Assembly: GCA_036961445.1 (NCBI GenBank)
Contig: JBALVO010000111.1
Span: 1-12,596 of the forward strand
DNA: 12,596 bases
Source: JBALVO01 sp036961445
GTDB lineage: Bacteria; Pseudomonadota; Gammaproteobacteria; Pseudomonadales; Halieaceae
Direction: 5' to 3'
This document shows, piece by piece, positions 1 through 6,058 of this stretch. The translations under genes and the position numbers were made by a program. How positions within the stretch are numbered: position 1 is the first letter of the stretch; each line of letters begins with the position of its first letter. The notes under the pieces are model-generated. The model ran no database searches. It had not been told where the DNA came from and saw only the letters and a program-made list of their open reading frames with translations.

Positions 1-661
1 CATGCAAGCCCTCATAAGCCATGGCCATCTCGGTGACCCAGGTAGCCGGCTCGTTATCGTACATACCCGCCAGTAGTGCAGCGATAGTAAAATCGAAGAT
101 ATCGGGTTGCTCCCCGAACAAAAACCCCTGGGGCGGGACAGCCGCAGCGAGTGCCTCCAGGTCTCTTTGTGCAAAACCTTTTTGTTCCTGCAGCGTATGC
201 CGCCCCAGCCCGTGTAAATCATAAGTCTTCGCTATCTTCTTCCTGGCCAGTGACGAAGCGATGGGACGTACTAGCGCGGGAACAGAGCCAAAAAATCCGT
301 CGACCACGTGGGGCCACCATTTATCATCCAACCAACGACTGGCCACCAGCAACCAATATAAATGATCTTCTGCCAGTCGCGTCAACGCCAGGCCGCTGGC
401 TTTTTGCTGTTCACTCAGCCCGCGATAAACCTGCCCGTCAGTAAGTTCATCAAGATACCGGGTAATCAGCTCCGAGTCGGCAATAACCTTGCCATCATGT
501 AGCAAATACGGAAGTTTACCCTTGGGTGCCTTACGTGGGTCTTTGATCTCAGAGAGGCTGAATGGTAATTCCAACGAAGAGAGCAGCATCTCCACTTTAA
601 GACAAAATGGACTGACATTGCGCATGCCGAATGCGGGCGGCAGAGTGACGAGTTGCAACAT
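1..661 (-). CDS. GST-fold protein of the Tom37/metaxin (FAXC-like) type, C-terminus cut by window edge
   Basis: Read from the ATG at 661 this frame stays open to the left edge, giving 220 residues of a protein whose end lies outside. The N-terminal thioredoxin-like half has an S-P-F-C-L-K segment (S17-C20), the cis-proline loop K-L-P-Y-L (P51) and the D62-S63 pair that usually contacts the gamma-glutamyl part of glutathione. The helical half carries G-L-G-R-H-T and, further on, G-F-L-F-G-E-Q-P-D-I-F-D-F, a pattern of the metaxin/FAXC branch of GSTs. AAGG (669-672) sits 7 bases before the ATG. A 146-base gap separates it from the upstream SnoaL gene, so it may have its own promoter. A role in glutathione conjugation or detoxification of pathway intermediates is inferred; many members of this branch have no known substrate. 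Confidence 0.85.
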   Translation of the reverse strand, partial: MLQLVTLPPAFGMRNVSPFCLKVEMLLSSLELPFSLSEIKDPRKAPKGKLPYLLHDGKVIADSELITRYLDELTDGQVYRGLSEQQKASGLALTRLAEDHLYWLLVASRWLDDKWWPHVVDGFFGSVPALVRPIASSLARKKIAKTYDLHGLGRHTLQEQKGFAQRDLEALAAAVPPQGFLFGEQPDIFDFTIAALLAGMYDNEPATWVTEMAMAYEGLH

Positions 662-696
662 GTTAAGGCCTTGATGTACGGATTCCCTGGCAGGCA

Positions 697-724
697 ACTG
701 TACCATTGTTGTTGGCGCTGGCAA
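697..724 (-). promoter_or_regulatory. Candidate promoter for the GST-like gene
   Basis: In the 146-base gap 662-807, the minus strand has TTGCCA (719-724), a 16-base spacer and TACAGT (697-702), the latter preceded by TGG and so like an extended -10. Transcription would begin near 690, leaving about 30 bases before the ATG at 661. The rest of the gap shows only a 7-base inverted match (732-738 with 765-771) separated by 26 bases, which may be chance. This is pattern matching by eye. Confidence 0.3.
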
Positions 725-807
725 ACGCTGCGGCCACACATGGAGACGGCAATAAGCAGGAGGTTGTGGCCACGTCCCTCAGGCAACAGCAGGCAGTACC
801 ACGCCAG

Positions 808-1311
808 CTAGCGTGCGGCGACTCTTGCCATAGCCGTTGCCAACAGGTCGGTATTTCCCGAGGTCCAGTTGACGATCAATTGTGATTTGCAGATTTTCCA
901 GTCACCCTCAATCTGTTCATAGAAATTGGTGTACTCCCCCACCACGCTAACCACATCCTGATCACCAACGTAGGGCACTTCCGGAGCAGAAAAAATAACA
1001 TGATCAGCGCTCAGGTAAGCGCTGCAACTAACCACCTGGTCGAAAATAGTTACCCGGTGATTGGTAATCGCGTGTCGGGTAATATCAAAACCATTGATAA
1101 CGCTTTGCAGGGTATCAATCCATTCGTCTGCATCACGCCCATCAGCGGAGTCAGTTGAAGACGCACCCAGGCCGGCATAATCAAGGAACACCCTATCGGC
1201 AAAACACGCGCGAACCATGCCCCAGTCTTTGGTGTCCACGCCCAGGGCGTAACGATTGTAGTTATCGATGAGCGCGTTTCTTATTATCAGCTTGGTATCT
1301 GCAGTGGGCAT
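808..1311 (-). CDS. SnoaL-like (NTF2-fold) protein
   Basis: A complete 167-residue protein of the SnoaL_4 type, a cone-shaped NTF2-like fold used by ketosteroid isomerases, polyketide cyclases, dehydratases and ring-hydroxylase beta subunits. Typical family features are the N-terminal helix pair ending in D26-x3-D-W (W30), an acidic/aromatic strand (F-L-D-Y, Y45), the I-T-R-H-A-I-T-N-H segment (H80, N84, H85) and the C-terminal strand W-K-I-C-K-S-Q. Start choice is firm: AAGGAG (1317-1322) lies 5 bases before the ATG. It follows the SDR at 1339-2106 after 27 bases, so the two are probably co-transcribed. It could be a dehydratase, hydratase or isomerase of a pathway intermediate. It does not look like a Rieske beta subunit, although the fold is the same. 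The reaction is unknown. Confidence 0.85.
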   Translation of the reverse strand: MPTADTKLIIRNALIDNYNRYALGVDTKDWGMVRACFADRVFLDYAGLGASSTDSADGRDADEWIDTLQSVINGFDITRHAITNHRVTIFDQVVSCSAYLSADHVIFSAPEVPYVGDQDVVSVVGEYTNFYEQIEGDWKICKSQLIVNWTSGNTDLLATAMARVAAR

Positions 1312-1338
1312 GACTTCTCCTTCGAGGTTGCTGCCATC

Positions 1339-2106
1339 CTATCTGGGCACAACACCTTCCGTGATGCTTGCGGTGTTATCTACGACCATCGCCGCGCCAT
1401 TTACGGAGGCCGATTCATCGGAGGCCAGGAACAACACCATATTTGCCACATCGTCAGGCTCACCGACCCAAACTTCGTCCATTTGCTGCGCAAGATCCGG
1501 GTCATGCTCGCGCACTACATCCTGCATCGTCGCCAACATGGGTGTTCGCATATTACCCGGGTGAATCGAATTACAACGCACGCCATAGCCGCTCTGGGTG
1601 CTAAGGCAGGCTACCGATTTGGTCATACCCCGAATGGCGCTCTTGGACGCAGCATAGGCGAAAATCAGGGGACCGCCCTGAATGCTCGCGGTAGAGCACA
1701 TATTTATTATGGAGCCCCGCCCGACCTCCTTCATTACCCGCAGCGCATGTTTACAGCCAAAGAACGTGCCATCGGTACCGACCGCGTTTATCTTGCGCCA
1801 CATTTCTTCAGTCGTATCTTCGATGCTAGCCAACTGCACGATACCGGCACAGTTAAGCATAATATCCAATCGTCCATACTCGGTCAGCACCAGGTCAACC
1901 AAGGCTATCCAGCTTTTCTCACTGGTCACGTCCAGCGCTTCAAAGCGTGCTTGCGGTATTCTACTGGCCTCGATTTCCCCAAGATCTACATTGATATCGG
2001 CCATCACAACGATGGCACCCTCTTGCGCCAGTCGCTTGGCGGATGCCAAACCCAAACCCGATGCGGCACCGGAAATAATCGCTACTTTGTTCTCAACTCG
2101 TCCCAT
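1339..2106 (-). CDS. SDR-family NAD-dependent dehydrogenase
   Basis: Classical short-chain dehydrogenase/reductase of 255 residues. The dinucleotide motif is S-G-A-A-S-G-L-G (12-19), with Ser in place of the usual Thr. D37 at the end of the second strand favours NAD(H) over NADP(H). N-C-A-G is at 85-88, and the catalytic residues S138, Y151 and K155 (Y-A-A-S-K) are all present, followed by H-P-G at 182-184. I start it at the ATG at 2106 because the motif then falls at its usual distance from the N-terminus. A GTG at 2160 would add 18 residues unlike the family, although the ribosome site at 2106 is weak (GAAG, 2113-2116). It probably oxidises a hydroxyl group on a ring or side chain. It is divergently arranged with the PPOX gene at 2257. 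Confidence 0.9.
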   Translation of the reverse strand: MGRVENKVAIISGAASGLGLASAKRLAQEGAIVVMADINVDLGEIEASRIPQARFEALDVTSEKSWIALVDLVLTEYGRLDIMLNCAGIVQLASIEDTTEEMWRKINAVGTDGTFFGCKHALRVMKEVGRGSIINMCSTASIQGGPLIFAYAASKSAIRGMTKSVACLSTQSGYGVRCNSIHPGNMRTPMLATMQDVVREHDPDLAQQMDEVWVGEPDDVANMVLFLASDESASVNGAAMVVDNTASITEGVVPR

Positions 2107-2199
2107 TACATTCTTCACTCTATCTATTAGTGCGCATGACTCTGCACAGTGCATTAACACCCGACTTACTTGTTCCGCTGCTCCCTAACATGGTACCTT

Positions 2200-2232
2200 A
2201 GCATAAAACAGTCAGGACGTACTGTTTATAGT
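2200..2232. promoter_or_regulatory. Candidate operator and overlapping divergent promoters
   Basis: The 150-base region 2107-2256 lies between divergent genes. A perfect inverted repeat AAACAGT (2206-2212) / ACTGTTT (2221-2227) with an 8-base centre has the geometry of a dimeric repressor site (TetR, GntR or similar). On the minus strand, TAAACA (2223-2228), 17 bases and TATGCT (2200-2205) would drive the SDR. On the plus strand, TATAGT (2227-2232) could be the -10 of the PPOX gene, but no good -35 is seen. A bound regulator would cover both. The regulator itself is not in the window. Confidence 0.4.
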
Positions 2233-2256
2233 GAATCGACCCCGGAGCCTGCAGCA

Positions 2257-2760
2257 ATGAGCAATGAAAATGTCAAAAATTATGATGATGTCACCATGTA
2301 TGGCCTCGCCCCCGACAAACTGGAAAACCTGCTGCTCAAGCAGAATGAACTGACTTTCATATGGACCAACAAAGCCGGCCACGGCATCGGCGTCACCATG
2401 AGTTATATCTGGCGCAATGGCCGCATCTGGTGCACCGCAACAGAACAACGTGCCCGGATGAAGGCGCTTGCCCGCGACCCGCGCTGCTCCGTGGTAATTT
2501 CCAGTGCCGGAACAGGTACTGACTTAAGCCAGTCCATCACTTTCAAGGGCCATGCGATTTTACATAAGGACCAGGAAACCAAGGACTGGTTCTATCCGGA
2601 TTTTGCCAGACATGCCAACAGCCCCGCGCCTACTCCCGAGGCTTTTGTCGCATTTTTGGATACACCCATGCGCATAATTATAGAAGTCGTACCCGAGAAA
2701 TCGATCACCTTCGATGGCGGCGTTATGCGCGATACGACCAGCAAAGCATTGCAACAGTAA
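2257..2760 (+). CDS. PPOX-family FMN-binding flavoprotein (copy 1)
   Basis: The only plus-strand gene, 167 residues, a split-barrel protein of the pyridoxamine 5'-phosphate oxidase-like superfamily. The core is W-T-N-K-A-G-H-G-I-G-V (36-46), then G-R-I-W-C-T-A-T (55-62) and Q-R-A-R-M-K-A-L-A-R-D-P-R (64-76), the usual flavin-phosphate-binding stretch. By eye it is about 55% identical to the PPOX protein at 3283-3801 over some 155 residues, so the two are paralogues. The ATG at 2257 is chosen because GGAG (2244-2247) lies 9 bases upstream and because the N-terminus matches the paralogue; the frame is open back to 2170. Such proteins bind FMN, F420 or haem and reduce small organic molecules; FMN seems likeliest in a proteobacterium. 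The substrate is unknown. Its 3' end faces the NTF2-like gene across 13 bases. Confidence 0.85.
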   Translation: MSNENVKNYDDVTMYGLAPDKLENLLLKQNELTFIWTNKAGHGIGVTMSYIWRNGRIWCTATEQRARMKALARDPRCSVVISSAGTGTDLSQSITFKGHAILHKDQETKDWFYPDFARHANSPAPTPEAFVAFLDTPMRIIIEVVPEKSITFDGGVMRDTTSKALQQ

Positions 2761-2773
2761 ACCAGACCTGGGC

Positions 2774-3202
2774 CTAGCTCGCGTTAATTTCCTTGAACGT
2801 TGCCAGGCCTTCGTCGAATTCCCAGAAGCCACGCAGGGAGGCAAGCTTTCCCTGCTCATTCACACCGTAGGTAAAGACACCATTAACCTGCTGTGAGTAC
2901 TGTTTGCCATCCATTGATATCACTACATTTAGCGTGACCACATTGGCACACTCCAGATGAGAGGTGTAGCTCTGGTGAAGGATGTACTCAATCCGGGAAT
3001 TGGCAATATTACTTTCCCAAAATACATCCCGGGCTTCAGGCGTGGAGTGCCCTTTGCCATCAGGGTCCAGCATTGAGGGGCCAATCGGATCCTCTATTAC
3101 CCCATCGACAGCAAACAGAGCCAACCAGCCTGCCTTATCGTGATTTTTTACCAATTCCCGCGATTTTAGCGACACCAGATAGGCCGGGTTTTCCTTGTTC
3201 AT
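2774..3202 (-). CDS. NTF2-fold protein, ketosteroid-isomerase-like
   Basis: A complete 142-residue NTF2-like protein. The segment A-V-D-G-V-I-E-D-P-I-G places an Asp at residue 38 in the same E-D-P-x-G context as the catalytic base Asp38 of bacterial delta5-3-ketosteroid isomerase. The other two residues of that enzyme's oxyanion hole are not evident: position 14 is Ser rather than Tyr, and the strand around N-G-V-F-T-Y has no Asp where KSI has Asp99. A related isomerase, epoxide hydrolase or dehydratase is therefore possible, but KSI itself is not supported. AGGAG (3209-3213) lies 6 bases before the ATG. It follows the PPOX gene at 3283-3801 by 80 bases on the same strand. A small hairpin (3215-3227) sits just upstream of the ribosome site. 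Confidence 0.8.
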   Translation of the reverse strand: MNKENPAYLVSLKSRELVKNHDKAGWLALFAVDGVIEDPIGPSMLDPDGKGHSTPEARDVFWESNIANSRIEYILHQSYTSHLECANVVTLNVVISMDGKQYSQQVNGVFTYGVNEQGKLASLRGFWEFDEGLATFKEINAS

Positions 3203-3282
3203 ATTAGCTCCTGTTGCTTATAGCAAGGCTGCGTAGACACTATCCGTAAAGCATAGCACCTGAGGAATCGCGGCGCAGTGCT

Positions 3283-3801
3283 CTAGGCTTCATGTCCTGG
3301 TACTGAGCCCTCATGGGACGCCTTGGCTATGCGGTCGCCATCAAACTTGATGGTTTTTTCCGGAATCAACTCAATAATCACTCGCAGTGGCGTATCCAGG
3401 TGCTGCACCGCCGCCTCCACGGTGGGGGCCGGATAAGGACTGATAATCTCTCCCATAGCAGGATAGAACCAATCCTTGGTCGCCTGATCCTCATGAATTT
3501 TGACACTGCCCTTGTAGGTCAGCTGTTTCCCTGGCCCCATATCAGTACCCATACTGGAAATGACGACGGAGGCTCTGGGGTCGCGTTGCAACGCTTTTAT
3601 CCGTGCACGCTGCCGCGTAGCGGTCAACCAGATAGAACCATCGCGGGCGATAAAATTCATGATCACACCCAGACCGTGACCATCTTTGTTGGTCCATACA
3701 AAATTGCACTCGACCTGTTTTTGCAGTAACTCCTTTTCTCGCGCATCACTCAGTTGATAAAGCGTAACATCTTCATAACCCTGCATTTGATTCTCGGACA
3801 T
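3283..3801 (-). CDS. PPOX-family FMN-binding flavoprotein (copy 2)
   Basis: A 172-residue paralogue of the protein at 2257-2760, sharing W-T-N-K-x-G-H-G (36-43), Q-R-A-R-x-K-A-L (64-71), R-D-P-R (73-76) and K-D-W-F-Y-P (109-114). It has one extra residue near position 120 and a longer C-terminal tail. AGGAG (3807-3811) is 5 bases before the ATG, a strong start. It lies 42 bases downstream of the SDR at 3844-4599 and is probably the penultimate member of the long minus-strand transcription unit. PPOX-like split-barrel proteins are usually homodimers with FMN at the interface. Two diverged copies in one cluster suggest either two related substrates or a heterodimer; this is inference. Confidence 0.85.
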   Translation of the reverse strand: MSENQMQGYEDVTLYQLSDAREKELLQKQVECNFVWTNKDGHGLGVIMNFIARDGSIWLTATRQRARIKALQRDPRASVVISSMGTDMGPGKQLTYKGSVKIHEDQATKDWFYPAMGEIISPYPAPTVEAAVQHLDTPLRVIIELIPEKTIKFDGDRIAKASHEGSVPGHEA

Positions 3802-3843
3802 ATTTACTCCTGTGGGGTATGTAAACCCGGATATGGTAAGTCG

Positions 3844-4599
3844 TTAAAAACGCGGTAGATGGCCCATTTGCTGACCACCCGCAAGATCCAGTATCTGGCC
3901 ATTGATATAGCCTGAGCGCTGTTCGTCAGCCAAAAATATGGCAGCCTCGGACATATCCTCCAGCGTACCCATTCGCCCCGCGGGGGTGTCATCGATATGG
4001 CTCTGGACAATAGGCTCCATAGCAAAAAAGGCATCCGTCATGTCGGTCTTAATCAACCCTGCAGCAATAGAATTGAAACGTACTTTCTGTGCAGCATATT
4101 CCACTGCCGCGACCTTGATCGCGTAATCGATGCCGGCGCGCGCACCGGCGTAGGCTGCCAGGCCAGGTCCAGGAAGACGTGCTGTCAGTGACGAAATAGT
4201 AATAACCGAGCCACCGTTGCTCATTGCCGCCGCCGCGTGCTTGAAGAACAACAGTGCACCGACGAAACTAATATCCAGCGTCGGGCGAATCATTTCAGCG
4301 CTAAGCTCTGCAATCGGGCCAAATGCGTAAACACCCGCGGAAAATACCGCAATATCGACATTTCCATATTTCTCTACAGCACCCGCAAACAACTGTTCGA
4401 TATCGGCCTCACTGGTGGCATCACACACTATGGCGCTGCCGTTCAATTGCGTTGCAAGTTGCTCAAGTGGCTCCCTGCGCCGTCCGGCAACCACCACATT
4501 GGCACCCTCCTGCGCCAGTCGCCTGGCAATCGCCGCGCCAAAATTGCTACTGCCGGATGCGCCAAGAATAACAGCAGTCTTACCAGCCAGTGTTTTCAT
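3844..4599 (-). CDS. Divergent SDR-family oxidoreductase with Arg in place of the catalytic Lys
   Basis: A 251-residue Rossmann-fold SDR with several departures from the classical pattern. The glycine motif is G-A-S-G-S-S-N-F-G (13-21), longer than TGxxxGxG. The usual N-N-A-G reads F-S-A-G (86-89). S137 and Y150 are in place, but the residue four after the Tyr is Arg154 (codon CGC), giving Y-A-G-A-R. G39-R40-R41 after the second strand suggests NADP(H). The tail A-G-G-Q-Q-M-G-H is SDR-like. I start at the ATG at 4599, with AAGGA (4606-4610) 6 bases upstream. That ribosome site lies inside the end of the carotenoid-oxygenase gene, whose stop is one base away, so translation is probably coupled. 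It may still reduce or oxidise a substrate with Arg supplying the charge, or have a different role. Confidence 0.88.
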   Translation of the reverse strand: MKTLAGKTAVILGASGSSNFGAAIARRLAQEGANVVVAGRRREPLEQLATQLNGSAIVCDATSEADIEQLFAGAVEKYGNVDIAVFSAGVYAFGPIAELSAEMIRPTLDISFVGALLFFKHAAAAMSNGGSVITISSLTARLPGPGLAAYAGARAGIDYAIKVAAVEYAAQKVRFNSIAAGLIKTDMTDAFFAMEPIVQSHIDDTPAGRMGTLEDMSEAAIFLADEQRSGYINGQILDLAGGQQMGHLPRF

Positions 4600-4600
4600 A

Positions 4601-6058
4601 TTATGTCCTTGTATTAAATTCTTCAGCGGCAACCCACACCCCGTGAAAGCCCACGGGGACGCGGACCGGCAGCTTCACTTTGGCAATAGCGCCTGCCATA
4701 AAGTCCGAAGCCGAAAAAATCCACAAATCGCTGGTGTGCGTTGCCGGTTCGTAGATGAAACTCAAGATATAGCCGTCGTCTTCAGAGGTCGCATTTTGCG
4801 CCGCCACAAACAAGGGCTCAGCCGGTGCCACCCCTTTGGGCAGTTTGTAATGTTGGCCCTCGCCCGTTTGCAGGTCAAACTTCATTAACCCTGTAGCCCC
4901 GTCATAAGCGACATGACCATCTTCCATACCAGTGGTCAGGCTGTAGCCATAACGATAGTTGCGACCCCACTGCTGGCGATTAATCTGCGGGAACTCCATA
5001 GCCTGCTCATGTATGCGATCGACAGCAGCAGTGCCCGTGCCCAAATTGAGCGTATAGCGACTCAGGTAGGCGGGGTGGTTGAAATCCCCGGAGCCTTTCA
5101 CCCACAGTGAATCATAACGAGCCGCATCCAACACGATACTGCCGTTGTGCTCATAGGCATTCATGGTATGAAAAATAAAACAGGTGGGCACATCAAACCA
5201 CTGCATATCGGCTGCGCTGCCAGACTTGGGCAGCACTCCCATGCGGCAAACGGCCTCGTCATCCCAACCAAACGGGAACGGGTCCATGGTGACGGCCTTG
5301 AACATCGAAAACGTTACCGGCATTTCCATGAAAATGACGTAATTTTCGGTCATTGCAAAATCATGCATCATCGCCGGTCCAGCGGTGTCCAGCGGAACGC
5401 TTCTGATTAACTCACCCGCTGGATTGGCCTGATGATAAGTCACGTACGGCGCAAATACACTGTAGCCGAAGAAATGCATTACACCGCTGTCGGGGTCTAT
5501 TTTAGGGTGAGCGGTCATCGCCGTTTGTAATTGATTGTTATAGTTCTGCACGCCCACAGTCGACAGATCGGTCGGATCGATTTCATAGCCCCAACCGGCC
5601 TCTCCCAACGACAGCAATTTGCCACCGTGATGGATAAGGGAAACGTTACTCTGGTTCTCCGCGAGCTCGGGTGGTTTGAGTAAGATACCGGGCTCCTGAT
5701 ACAGTTTAGGTGTCTGGACATAACGGTTTTTGTACCATTTGGCCTGTCCATTTTCCAACCGCAAACCGTGCAGCATACCGTCACCCATAAAAAAGTGATC
5801 AGTACTTCCCTGCCACGCGTTGGGGCCGTTACGCACGTAAAGACCATTGAGCTCCGGCGGAATACTCCCCTCTACCTTAAGCGCAGTCTCTGACACTTCT
5901 TCAGTAACCGGTGGGTAATTTCCCACTTTCCAGAATTCGGGATTCTCAGCAGTATTGTAACTGTCACCACAGCCGTTTAGCAGCCCGGCCCCAGATGCCG
6001 CCACCAAACCGTAGCCGGAGTATTGCAAAAAGCGTCTGCGGTCGACCTTCCCCGTCAT
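4601..6058 (-). CDS. Carotenoid-oxygenase-family dioxygenase with Tat/lipoprotein signal
   Basis: A 485-residue member of the RPE65/carotenoid cleavage dioxygenase family: seven-bladed propeller enzymes that use Fe(II) and O2 to split a C=C bond, including carotenoid, lignostilbene and isoeugenol cleavers. All four iron-ligand histidines are recognisable: H184 (T-A-H-P-K), H232 (M-H-D-F), H297 (F-H-T-M-N-A-Y-E) and H472 (G-F-H-G). Second-sphere acids are also visible at E303 and in S-E-D-D-G-Y (E426). The N-terminus has a twin-arginine signal, R-R-R-F-L (7-11), a hydrophobic stretch and L-N-G-C ending at C30, which resembles a lipobox; most family members lack any signal. The ATG overlaps the ligase stop (ATGA, 6055-6058), and AGGAG (6067-6071) lies 8 bases upstream. 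The substrate is unknown. From memory, lignostilbene enzymes have a Lys near where this has L-G-E-A (151-154), so a phenolic stilbene is not assured. Confidence 0.93.
   Translation of the reverse strand: MTGKVDRRRFLQYSGYGLVAASGAGLLNGCGDSYNTAENPEFWKVGNYPPVTEEVSETALKVEGSIPPELNGLYVRNGPNAWQGSTDHFFMGDGMLHGLRLENGQAKWYKNRYVQTPKLYQEPGILLKPPELAENQSNVSLIHHGGKLLSLGEAGWGYEIDPTDLSTVGVQNYNNQLQTAMTAHPKIDPDSGVMHFFGYSVFAPYVTYHQANPAGELIRSVPLDTAGPAMMHDFAMTENYVIFMEMPVTFSMFKAVTMDPFPFGWDDEAVCRMGVLPKSGSAADMQWFDVPTCFIFHTMNAYEHNGSIVLDAARYDSLWVKGSGDFNHPAYLSRYTLNLGTGTAAVDRIHEQAMEFPQINRQQWGRNYRYGYSLTTGMEDGHVAYDGATGLMKFDLQTGEGQHYKLPKGVAPAEPLFVAAQNATSEDDGYILSFIYEPATHTSDLWIFSASDFMAGAIAKVKLPVRVPVGFHGVWVAAEEFNTRT
4606..4610 (-). 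promoter_or_regulatory. Ribosome binding site fixing the SDR start at 4599
   Basis: AAGGA on the minus strand, 6 bases before the ATG and within the last codons of the upstream gene. It favours 4599 over a TTG at 4632, which would add 11 residues unlike other SDRs. Confidence 0.6.

Noticed and set aside
466..786. Minus-strand open frame of 106 codons reaching into the 662-807 gap
   Set aside because: It overlaps the GST-like gene in another frame, and the translation is low-quality and Cys/Arg-rich.
808..1311. SnoaL-like protein as the missing Rieske beta subunit
   Set aside because: Same fold, but the sequence pattern (D-W, I-T-R-H...N-H) is SnoaL_4-like and the gene is over 7 kb from the Rieske gene.
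1483..2130. Plus-strand open frame of 215 codons
   Set aside because: Antisense to the SDR at 1339-2106, which has all catalytic residues; no recognisable domain.
2143..2153. TGCAC-A-GTGCA-type 11-base palindrome upstream of the SDR at 1339-2106
   Set aside because: Five-base arms, and it lies downstream of the better-supported operator/promoter; kept only as a note.
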